A DNA stretch of 64,000 nt from Limnephilus marmoratus. Taxonomy: Eukaryota; Arthropoda; Insecta; Trichoptera; Limnephilidae. This document shows, one piece after another, positions 11,801 through 23,800 of this stretch. The stretch lies in the NCBI GenBank assembly GCA_917880885.1, contig OU862922.1:24366627-24430626 (forward strand). Direction: 5' to 3'. The first letter of the stretch is position 1; every line of letters starts with the position of its first letter. The translations under genes and the position numbers were made by a program. Below the pieces are notes generated by a model. The model ran no database searches, was not told where the DNA came from, and saw nothing but the letters and a program-made list of their open reading frames with translations.

Positions 11801-14800
11801 AAGCACACATTTCACCACTAACATTTACACATCTGCCCTGATGATGGACATTGTAACGCTGTCCGAAACGTTGGCTAAAGGAGGAGGTAGCGCAACACGG
11901 CATAACACCCCAAAAACAAATAACAAAAATACTTTTAGACGTGCAAATCTAAAATCATATCCGATCGATATATAAGTTGGTTTCACATTCTAAAAAATAC
12001 ATTCTTTCCTGCACGGAAAATTTCTTGTCTTTCCGATTCCTCAACACTCAGTGACAAATCCAAAGCAATACGTAAATATGATACTAAATGCTGTTGAATT
12101 GTATCATTCTAATTCCATAAACATATTTATTTATTTTTAACAAAATGTTAAAAGGCTAATTTTAAGCAGTGGATTCGAAACAGTATTGTTTACATCTCCA
12201 TGAATTAATATTTTAACTTTTGTTTAGTTACTAACTTTTCAACCGGAGAAAAATCAAATGCTTCCGTTGTGAAACCTGAACTCATCTTAAGCCGGGTACA
12301 GACTTACGAAACATGCAATGAAATACGCAACGGAAGAATTTGCCGTCCACATTGTCATAATGTATCATGCAATGTAACAGAATTTCCGTGTGGACGCCTC
12401 GCGCGCACGAACAGAGCATTTCAACTCGGTTTCTGTCAGTTTTTTCGCCGAACACAAAGGGGCAGTGTGCACAGAGCGTTAGTGTGGGTGGGTTGTTTGT
12501 GTCTATACTGCAGAACGCGCGCGAACAATGGAGGACTTGTTCTCGGCAGACAGAGCTAGGTTCACCGCGCGCATGCCGGAAACAGATGCGAGAAGGTACA
12601 TGCTCGGTTCGTACGCGCGCTGTGTCCACACTTATGAAACGGTCCTTTCATGTTACGTTACAGCAGTCTGTTAACTCTTTATGGGTGAGATCCTAATAAA
12701 TAAAACAGATTTTTGTAAGAAGCCCTAAGTGACAATAATAATACTGTAAGAATTCTCACTTGGTTCTTAGGTCTTGCAACATTGGGTGGTATGAAATGAT
12801 CCTTAAAAATTATGGCATCAGCATCTATCGCGTCTTCGTGATCAGCCGATATGGTGCACGTGCTAACAGGGCAAGAATTCTGCTTGTTGAACACGCTCCT
12901 TCCTGGTTTGACGTTCCACGCACCCAGCCCATTCGGTAAAACTATCTTCTTCAGCTTTGGGCTGTCTTGGTTCGGTACATAGTCCGGAGGGACGAACATC
13001 AGCTGGTCTGGTATTCTGTCATCTGCGGATTCTGCGGGGAACAGTCGGGCTACTCTCCGGTTTGTTTGGAGATCTCGGAGGGCGCTTCCCGGTCTCCTGA
13101 CTCCTCCCTTGACAAACCATGGCCGTGGAGGTGGTGTGCTCACAAAAGCCTCGCCCACCGCGCCATCGATAGGGTCATATTCAGGTCCTTTCGATGGTAG
13201 AATCTGTAAATAATGTCAATCATTGGTTATATTTAAATTGTTACATAAATATTTATCAATGCACTGCGGGGAAATTGCATTACTGACTTCATCCAACTGG
13301 TTTCCAAGTGTTTACGGAAATTCTTTATTGAAAATTAAATTTCCGAAAGCAATAATTAATTTTAAATTCAAAAGCATATTTTTTTTAATTTTATGACCAT
13401 TGTTAAGTTATCTAACATTTTAATGTTACTGACAAATGGAAAATTCCCTTAATTATTTCGTTTTGTAACTTAACACTAGAAAGACCGGAACCTTCATTTT
13501 GACGGCAGCCCGAAGTAAAATGACGATATAATGCTTAATAATTATTGTATTGGTGTGATTTTTTTTAACATTTCATGATTTATGGTTTAACAACTATGGT
13601 GAAAAAAACAGGTACATGTCTTAATTACTTTTTGAGATATATTGACTTATACTTACAAAGACCGCCGCCGTCAATGTGACGGTTTGGGCCATAATGCTGA
13701 GTTCGTTTACAACCTTCTTTACCCAAGTTAACTACATACCCATTCCTCCTCGTTTATGATGGTACTATTATGTCTGTTTCTTTCATTCGGTATCGCGTAT
13801 TATTCATACTCGATCTGTACGTTGATTGGTCACTGTCACATAATTTATAAAAATACCAAAAAAATATTGCTCTCGCCCAAATTTATTTTATGGCTTGTTG
13901 GAGAAGGACAGAGTATACAAATACCAGAGTTGATTCAGCTGCGTTAGCTTCTGAAGAACTGACAGAATCATTTATTGGATAATCAACACGTCTGCCATAG
14001 ATCACTCCAAGAGGTTTGCTAAGTTTTGTGACTTAGCAGGGGTGCCCGGGTTCGTGGGGTTAGGTTTGTCCGGATCATCCAAACAACTGCGTGGCAGGCC
14101 AGATCGGCATGGAACGGTTGAGGGTGATCTTTTGACCTCGGCAGCAGGACTCTCAGAACATTGCCTTGCACCGCAGTGGTGGAGACAGGGCACTCTTGAA
14201 CATACTGAACCCCAGTTTCCCACCCACCCCTCACCTTATTTCCTTCCCAGAACCTATTCTTCTTCCTTTTCCTATAGGTACCCTCCACAAAGTATCCCAA
14301 AAGATGACAAATGCCCTGAGGGGAATTATTTTCCTTAGGGCTTTTTTGTGGAGCTAATATAAACGAAAAATAAAAGAAACCGGAAAATAAAACTACTGAA
14401 AGACGACAGTGCCAAATTAATAAAAAATAAAATAAAAACCAAATAAATGATAGGTGTGATAATTGTAAGAAACTCGCTTGCGTAGGAGTGCATTCAATTT
14501 TATAAATAACGTAACAATTCGATATTGTACAAACATAACACATGCTTGTACTAAAATTGCAGCATTTTGCACTCTTCCAGTTTTTTTCCAGAAAGCTCCG
14601 AGGAAAGACCCTGTAGGGCCTATGTCATCTTTGGGGATGCTGTGTGAATTTATGTATGCATTGGTGTTTTTAGGGAAAGGAAGGAGAGGAAGTTCTCGGA
14701 AGAAAAAAGTGTGAGAGATGAATAGGAAAAATTCGTAAATGGATCCAGGAGAGACGGACGAATGAATCCATCCCTCCCACTGCGGTGCAAGTCGGCGGGA

Positions 14801-17800
14801 CGAGAAAGGTCCTGCCGGAGAGGACAAAATAAGTATCTCCCTCAACAAGTGTCTCCCGGCCCGGTCCACTACGCGGTAGGTGGGCAAATGTATTCGCCAC
14901 CTAGACCCAGACAAACCTCACCCAAGGACACCCCTGCTAAGTCACTAAACGTAGCGAACCACATGGAATGTCCTATGGCAGAGGTGCTGGTTATCCAATA
15001 AATGGTTCCCGGGGCAGCGGTACTCATATCCGCCTCCCAATTTGAAAAAAGTGATCAGCCGTCAAAGTGACGGTCGTGGTCTTTATAGGTATGGAGCAGT
15101 ACCCGGTCTTTCTAGTGTTAAGTACCTATGACAAATAATAATACATTTTCATTATCATTTTAACAAAAAAAAAATACTAACAGGTACAATGTTATTAAAT
15201 ACAATTTACAGTATAGCTATATTATACTGTAAATGCAACAATGATAAAATGGAATGCAACAATGCAAATTATTTACCAACAACATTCAAAAATAGTATAA
15301 AGTATCTGGGTGTCATAGTAGGCAGACACTTAAAAGGAATGAACAAGTTCAAAATACAGTAACCAGAGTAAGAAAACTTATACATGTTCATTAGATTGAG
15401 AAAAATCCTACATCTAGTATGATTAAAACTATTTGTTTGAATCTATTCTACAATATGGTATAATCGGATGGGGGAGACTTTCAAAACTAACCTTTTACCT
15501 GTAGAAAGGGTACAGAGGTTGATTCTAAAAGTCATCCTTTGAAAACCATCTGCATTTCAAACAACACAGCTATTTAACTCTTTTAGGGTTCTCAGTCTAA
15601 ATAAAATCTTCGAAAAGATCTCTTTGTTGCAAACTAACAAAGATTGTTTCAACACTACAATAACATTCACAATTATGTATGTTATTGTAGTGTTGAAATT
15701 GTGGAAAGGTTAGATCACGTAGCAATTTAGAAATCCCCAAATTTAAAACGAGTGCTTCTCAACACCATTTTGCTTATTTAACGGTCGAGTGTCACCTCCC
15801 GTCGGGTGTAGTGTCACCCCCCGTCGGGTGGCACCCAGGGCGGTCCGCCCCCCCCTCGCTACGCTACTGAATCCAATATCAAACAACTACTATTCATTAT
15901 TTACTACTATTAATTAATTATTTAATTTCATCATTAATTAACTAATTAATAAAAAATAAAAATATCTATTTTTCTTGAACATATCCTCTTGAAATATTAT
16001 GCCAGCTTTCGAACTCAAAAATGTTAGTATGAACTTATTGTTGCATCTTTATTATGATGTACCTACTCTTACAATATTGTCAGCTCTCCCATTCCAAATA
16101 TCAATGTTTGAACTAACTCTATGTACTTAGGGAACGTACCCATACTATGTGACCAACTTTTTGCAATTTTTAACCCCCCCCCCGGTGACCAAAAACCTAA
16201 GCCCGCCGCCGCTCATTTGTACCAAGCGTGACATTTTGAAGACCCCCCCCCTAAACGTGTCACGTAGTATGGGTATGTTCCCTTACCACCTACTACCTAC
16301 CTATTAAGTAAATGTAATATAATAATTTTATTTTTATCTATATTCTCACCTGATTTATCATATTGAACCTATTTTATAATGGCACTACTCCCAAATTCAA
16401 ACACGAGAAATATATTCTCTATTGAGTGGGGTAGTTTCGTTAACAAGAAATTAAATTATTGTAATTAGTTTTAAGAACCACGTTTGGGGTCGTCCATTAA
16501 TCAGGTGATGTTGTTTAGCAACTTTTCAACCCCCCTCCCCCCTGGTGATATGTGGTGAGGTTTTAGACTAACCCCCCCCCCCCCCCGAAATCATGTGTAT
16601 TTTTTAGTATTCGATAACTAAACTCTGTAATGAAATTATCGAGTTACACTGATCTATTGAATATGAGGGTGCGGGAGACAGAAATGAAAGTCGTCAAGTC
16701 GAAGTGGTGAGTCAGTCGTTTATTGGGCTACGTAGCAGATGGTCGGTGGTCGGTAACATGATGTAATGCGGAGTGCCGTAGATGATGCTGCAGGCGTGCG
16801 GTGGAGATGGAGATGGTGCGGTGAAGGTCAGCGAGTTGCTCGACACCATGGCGGTGGAGATGACCTATCTTCCAGGCCGTTGCTCGACGCTTTGAATCGC
16901 GGAGATGAACGGTGTGTGGCTCGGTGAGCTGAGCCACCAGCAGGTAGTCCTGGCGAGGCGGAGCGCGTTCCATGGCAGCGAAGCACGGTGGGCTTCGGGG
17001 TGCCATGAAGTGGTGAGCTGATCCCTGGACTGAAGGTGACGCAAGCCTTGTAAGTCGCGGGATGGAGCTGATCTCAGGAGCTGAAGACACGATGGGCCTT
17101 GTAGCTGAGACGTGGTGATGGACCTCGAGGAAGCTGCCCTGGAGAGAGCGGAGATGCCATGCAGGAGCACTTGTTACATGTTGAGATGTTGACCGATGAT
17201 TAATGTGTGAGACTGAACTGGACTGAACTGCAGCGGGCGAGCGATCGGCTGCTTATATAGCCCCGGTAGAGTAACTACCTCGCGGTAGGTAATACGAGCC
17301 ACTTCGAGAATATTCGGCGCCGTACAGATATTGTACGGTGCTGTCTCGAGACCTTTCTAGGCGGGGCGATATTATTATCGTCGGGCTGGCACGGCCGGCG
17401 AGAAAGTACATCGCGGCCAGTATAGGTACGAAGGTACCTAGGCAAGTAGGTTTGCCGATGGGCGCGAATATTAGATGTTTCTCGTATGTTCTTTTGATGG
17501 CGATGATAATAATGATGTGTCGCTACAAATATTTATACTCAGCTGATGACGTAAGGGGTCGTCCATTAATCACGTGATGCTCGAAAGTGGGGGGGGGTTC
17601 GGAAAAAATCACGAAATATCACGACGGGGGGGGGGGGGGGTATAATGAGATATCACGTGTATTTATTTTTCGAGATAATATTCTGAAAATTTCAAAATTC
17701 TTTGCACAAAAAAAATACACGTGATTTCGGGGGGGGGGGGGGTGGGTGTTAGTCTAAAACCTCACCACATATCACCAAACATCACGTGATTAATGGACGA

Positions 17801-20800
17801 CCCCTAATCTACATGGTTAAAAAAAAATTTTGTTTGTTTTTAAAATATTAGAACGTGTTGGAAGTTTTGTTGGAAACCTGTGTTGTTGAAATTGGATTAC
17901 ACCACTGTTCGTATCACTGTAATGCGAAGAGATTGCAACAGGCTGTTGAACTCTTGAGTGACTATTTCAATATACATATATTTCAATACTCTATAGTCGA
18001 GCTGACGTCAACTGTGTGCGACTGTTGAATCTGGAAAACTCCAGATTCAACGTAATGTGGGTACGCGTCAATCTTGCCAGTACGGTAAGATTCTACGCGT
18101 GTTTATACCGCTCACCGAACCTGAGTGAATCAGACACGTCCAAGCTCTTCAAACACTTAAGCGACACTATTGATGACCTCTTGCCCCGCTACCCTACGGC
18201 AGAGTTTGTGGTCCTGGGGGACTTCAATGTTCATAACGAACCTTGGTTGAAGTTCTCAGGATCAACAGACTCGGCTGGACGCCAAGCGGAATCCTTTGCC
18301 CTTTGCTACGGATTGGAGCAAATGGTTCAGGAGCCTACAAGGGTTCCTGATGTCCAGACTCACCGTTCCAATCTGTTAGACCTATTTTTAACTACTGTGC
18401 CACACGGTTACAGGATTGAAGTCACAGCGCCTTTAGGATCGTCCGACCACTGCCTGGTGACGACATCAATCCCTGTAAACTTCAGACCACCAAACGAGAG
18501 GCTGAAGAGAAAAGTGTGGCACTATAGGTCAGCAGATTGGTTCGGTCTGCGGGCACATTTTAATGCTTTTCCGTGGTCAGCTGTCTGTTTTCGGACTTCG
18601 GATCCCTCAAGATGTGCCCAGGAAATTGGTGAAGTCATCACATCCGCGATGGATGGCTTCATCAAATCTACTGTTAAGGAAACTGGTGTAGGCTCAAAGC
18701 CGTGGTTCAGTCGACAATGCGCTGAAGCAGTGCGACGAAAAAACGCGGCTTACCGAGCCTACAACACATCTAGAACATCCGAAGACAGATCAGCTTACAA
18801 CAAAATGGCAAAGGAAACCAAGAGAATCATAAATAGGTCAAAATTCGAGCACGACCAGCAGATCAGCAGAAAGCTGACTGCATGCCCGCATGGCAGCAGG
18901 CAATTCTGGTCACTTGCGGGCTCAATAGGTCGCAATTTCTGCAAATCCAGTCTGCCACCTCTTACCAGACCTGACGGCTCACTAGCAAACACCGCCACCG
19001 AAAAGGCTAACTTACTAGGTAAAATGTTTGCGGATAACTCAACCCTCGATGACCAAGGTGCTGTCCCGACGTCGGTTCCTCACTGCGGTTTTCATATGAA
19101 AAAGCTGAGGATCCGGCATCGGGAAGTACTCCATGTTTTACGAGGGCTTGATGTTAATAAAGCTAGTGGGCCCGACGGAATACCTGCCCTGGTATTGCAG
19201 AGGTGCGCTGCAGAATTAGCTCCAATTTTGACGAAGCTTTTTAAACTGTCCCTGAAGACTGGCTCTGTGCCCTCTGGTTGGAAAAAAGCGGTTATCCATC
19301 CTATTCCAAAGAAGGGTGACCGCTCCAACCCGGCCAACTACCGCCCCATAGCGATCACATCAGTTCTGTCTAAGGTGATGGAACGTGTGATCAACGACAA
19401 ACTGCTCACATACCTCGAGAAGAACTAAATTATCAACGACCGTCAATACGGATTCCGGCGGAACCGCTCGTGCGGTGATCTTCTCGCGTATGTGACGCAT
19501 GTTTGGGGGCGATGCCTGGAACGTTTCGGTGAGACCCAAACGGTTGCACTGGACATCTCCAAGGCCTTTGACCGGGTTTGGCACCGAGGACTTGTCAACA
19601 AACTGCTTTCTTACGGACTTCCCGCATCCTTGTGTACGTGGATTGCCGACTTCTTGAGGGGGAGGTCGATTCAGACGGTAGTCGATGGTTTCACCTCTTC
19701 CTCACACTCGATAAATGCTGGCGTCCCGCAGGGATCGGTTCTGTCTCCAACTTTGTTTTTGTTGCACATCAACGACCTTTTGTCATGTGCACCAATTCAC
19801 TGTTATGCGCAGGCGCGTAGCTACCTAGGGGCTACGCGGGGCAGTGCCCCGGGGCCCTCAAGCTCAGGGGGCCCTCGAATCCTTACCAGAAATCTCGATC
19901 GAACTGAACTTTTGGAAATTTCTCCCATTTTTAAAATAAATATGACAGGTTGCAACCCCACTTTAATCATGACAACTCAGTTGAGAGAAATTCAAAAGGT
20001 ATGCCTAGGGAATTCCCCTAAATTCTTTCTGTAGGTTGGTAGTGTTGTCAATTTGAGGAATAGTGATATGTGCGTCATTCCCCAACGACACTTGTAGCGT
20101 ATCAGTGTGTTTCTCTTTCCTTTTATTTTACTTTTAACGTCGTCAGTGAACAGTGAGTACCTACCTACTCGAGCACAATCTAATATTGTATTGTTTAAAT
20201 AAATTAGAAAACTAAAATTATGGATAAAAAGAAGAAACTCAGTGGTGCATTTAAACCCAAACAACGCCAAAAAAGAGAAGATAGTAAACAAAAATTGCCC
20301 AAAATTGACAAGTTTTCTAGTCAGACTTCTGCAACTACATCTGGCCAAAATATTTCTTGAATCAAACCCTTGAATCTTCTCTATTTCGTTTTATTAGCCA
20401 AACCTACACCAAGTATTAATAGGCCACTTGCATCAAATTTTTTTAAATTTTTTTCCGGTTTAGGCAAATATTCTAAGACATTCTGTATTTTTTTTTATTT
20501 TTTAATCGTATTTTTGAAATCCTGGGGATTTTTTGAAAATTTCAATCCGATAAATCAGACCATTTTTTATAAACCGGAAAGACGGGACATAATTTTATAG
20601 GTTTGAAAAAACGATAATTACATAGCCGAAAATCATTTAAAAAAAAAAAGAACATTTTCCACACGAATGGCACAGGAGAATAACGAGGCATACCAAAAAT
20701 ATTACATCTCATAAATATTTTTTTTCCTTGATCCATCTTATTGACCATAAATCATTATAATGAACAGCGTCTATATTACTAAATTCAATGTAATATACTT

Positions 20801-23800
20801 GTACTTGTAAATTATAATAATAATACGAATATTATAAAATTTAATTTTGTTAAAATCAGCACCATAATCATTATACCTCTAAAACACGTACCGACATCAT
20901 CTGCACGTTCTGAAGAGAACCCCGTAGATCATTAAAAGTACGGGGTTCTCTTCAGAGCATCTGTCAAAAAGTGAAACCAAATGATAAGTTCGCAGAGAAC
21001 AAACAATAAATCTAGTGAACGAATTCAAAAATTCGCCTGAAATCAAAGTGATGCCATATAAAAAAATAAATCAGTGTGGAATTTTAAAAAAATAATAGGA
21101 ACATTTTCGGAGACGGGACATTTTCATGTAGTGACGTCACAAGCCTAAATAATGGATTTATTTATTTAAAAATAACAAAAACTGTACATTTCTATACAAT
21201 TTTACTAACATTTTCTTAATCTTAGTAAAAAGATCTATCCACATGATTTTTTCCAAGTCGTTATGAAATCCATGCAAGTGGCCTATTGTAATTTATGTTG
21301 TTACTGTTTAATATTTTTATTACCTGCCCTGCAGTCTGCAGTGCACAAAAAAGAGCTTAAGTGGCTTAGCATTTTTAAAGTATTTGTATATTTCATATTT
21401 TAATTTCATAAAACCTAATCAGTTTCGTAGCAGTGGGGCCCCATTTTTTAATTTGCCCCAGGGCCCTTGGTTACCTAGCTACGCCGCTGGTTATGCGGAT
21501 GACAGTACAGTTCATGATAGCTTTTTGTTTGACAAGCCCCCAAAGGGCTCACAAACTCCAACAGCTCGTAGGGCTTTGAAGCAAAGAATGGACGGCTACC
21601 TCGAGAGTGTTTTCTCTTGGGGTAAAAATAATCTCGTTGAATTTAATGTTTCAAAGACCCAATCTTGTCTGATTACGTCCAAAAGGGATCGAAATGAAAA
21701 TCTAGTCTCTTTCAACGGAAGCAATCTTCCGAACAGGCCCTCCATTGATATGCTTGGTGTAACCCTAAGTGACCAGCTCAGGTATGGGGGCTCCATTGAA
21801 GCCAGAGTAAAGCTAGCCTCCCAAAAACTGGGTGTACTGTACAGGGCCCGCAGATACTTTAATAGTACACAACTGCTAACCTTGTACAAATCACAAGTAC
21901 GCCCCACGGTTGAATTTGGCAGCCATCTCTGGTCTGGAGCTCCAAAATACCTGAAAAATACCCTCGACTCTGTGCAGAAACGGGCGATCCGTTTGATAGA
22001 TTCTCCCATCTTAACAGACGGATTGCAATCTTTAGAGCACAGGCGTCGGGTGGGAATGCTATCCTTGTTCTACCGGTATTACAATGGAAGATGCTCCGAG
22101 GAACTAGCATCATTGATTCCTTCGGCACCGGTGCATAGTCGGGAAACACGCCAAACGCGTGCCCAACATTTGTACACGGTTGACATTTGTCACATGAGAA
22201 CGGGTCGTTTCTTCGACTCGTTCTTGTGTTCAACAGCTCGGCTGTGGAATGATTTGCCGGCCTCTGTGTTTCCTCCTTCCTACAACATGGGTCTCTTCAA
22301 GACCAATGTTCATTCCTTCCTCTCCTCAAAAAGACCCTCCACACAGCATCCCAGATGACATAGGCCCTGAGGGAAATTATTTTCCTCAGGGCCTCCTGTG
22401 TGGAGTTAATGTAAAAAAAAAAAAAAAAATACAAGAAATTACTCAGAATGGAATGTGCAATGAAGGTAGGTAATAATAGTATTATGCGGATGGTTATTTT
22501 TGTAGCTGGCGTTGTTGTTAACAATTGAATCAACATTTTACAGCGATCAGTTTTCAAAGAAAAATTAGTTTATTGTTGTAAAGGGCCATTGAAAAAAGTA
22601 CCCGATAAGAGAAAAAATGAGTAAAATTTAGTATCCAGACAGAGAACTCTCTCTTGATGAGGGTATGATATTGTGGCGTGGGCGATTATCGTTCAGACAA
22701 TACATAAATAATTAACGCCAAAAGTACGGTGTGAATTTCGAAATTTCATGTGTACGGGGGATCGGCTGATGCAATGTAGGTGGAAAGGGTCATCCAAGCA
22801 AAGTAGTCATGAAATTGATCAAAGGTTGTCTGAATTGTGGTTACACGTTGCACATGGATATGTTGCTATTTTTGTTTGATTTTTATCAAAATAAAGAGTA
22901 GAGAGTAAAAAGAGAGCGACTAAACGGACGAAACCGCCGGCACCTGCTAAGTGATTTTCAACCATGGTGCTGGCGCCGGCTCCGGCCGGAGTCATGATTT
23001 TTTTTGCTTTTTTTTACATTTCCACTGAAAAAAAAACTTTTGCAACGATATATTATTCTTGTAAGTATATTTAAAAACTAAAAAATATTTGGCACCTAGG
23101 TTGAGTTATATTGTGCATAGGCGGCAGCGAACCGGTTAAATAGGATACGATAGGTTAGGATAGGTTATGGGTTGTTTTTCAATTTATTTTTACACAGCCT
23201 TTAATGACTTTTCAGAGAGGTGTTGAGTTAATTGATTCTGAGTTGTCGTCGAACCGTTCTTATTACGCTCAATAATAATATTTTTTTTGCCATGGCACGT
23301 ACCTAGTACCAACCGATCGCATTGACATGCACATTGATTAAACCGATAGGTGCTGCCATCAAAGTAATGTAAATATGGTTATCAGAAATCATTGATAACA
23401 GTTATGTAATACCTAAGTATCCGGGAACCTAGTTCAAAGCTAGATTATTTTTAATATATTTTTATATCTCCATAATTTTTAAAACTATAATATTTTTTAT
23501 ATTGTACTAGCAGACCCGGCCACACGTTGCTGTGGCTAACGAAACACAACGCCATTACCCAACCTTTATAAAATCCACACCACCAGATTGCCAGCTGCCC
23601 GCTGCCTGAATTGAATATTTGAATTTGTCGGCTTTTCTCTACTATAATAAGCATGTATTATACATATAAACCTTCCTCTTGAATCAACTATATTATTATT
23701 ATTATTTTTTATTTATATAATAATATAGTTAGCGATCGCCACTAATTATACAATGCTTGCAATGCAACACTGGATAGTTGAAAAGGAAGAAAAGATAGAA

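Larger units (their letters stand above)
13474..15117. mobile_element. piggyBac-like non-autonomous element
   Basis: The tips are perfect over 15 bp: CACTAGAAAGACCGG on the left and its complement on the right, directly flanked by TTAA at 13470-13473 and 15118-15121. The CxCTAGAAAGA tip resembles piggyBac ends (family knowledge). Subterminal palindromes GCCGTCAATGTGACGG (about 13668) and GCCGTCAAAGTGACGG (about 15059) could be transposase sites. No transposase gene is present. SINE-like copies S2 and S3 sit tail to tail inside and must be younger. It lies in FucTA intron 2. Confidence 0.8.
19810..21489 (+). mobile_element. hAT element nested in LINE-A (1680 bp, deletion derivative)
   Basis: Flanked by an exact 8-bp duplication GTTATGCG (19802-19809 and 21490-21497), the hAT hallmark. 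Tips CAGGCGCGTAGCTACC and, inverted, CAGCGGCGTAGCTAGG are imperfect hAT-type repeats; next to each is a GC-rich GGGGCCC subterminal zone. The only coding trace is 20220-20360. The remainder is AT-rich and non-coding, so it cannot move itself. Confidence 0.88.
17993..22428 (+). mobile_element. LINE-A, Jockey/CR1-type non-LTR retrotransposon, broken by a hAT
   Basis: 5'-truncated within the endonuclease domain (first clear residues YSRADVNCVRLLNLE, a motif usual inside that domain) and complete at the 3' end with poly(A) at about 22411-22427. The coding frame runs 17993-19809 and, after the hAT element 19810-21489 and its 8-bp target duplication, continues in frame from 21498 to 22358. One nonsense codon (TAA, 19426-19428) is the only other lesion. 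The 3' UTR holds nested inverted repeats. It sits in FucTA intron 2, opposite in direction to the gene. Confidence 0.85.

Noticed and set aside
14019..14914. Long overlapping minus frames of 174 and 165 codons
   Set aside because: They span SINE-like copies S2 and S3 in unrelated frames; none matches a protein family.
16728..17170. Two minus frames of 120 and 101 codons in the GC-rich block
   Set aside because: They overlap each other in different frames; His/Ser/Arg-rich with no domain; better explained by LTR-like regulatory sequence.
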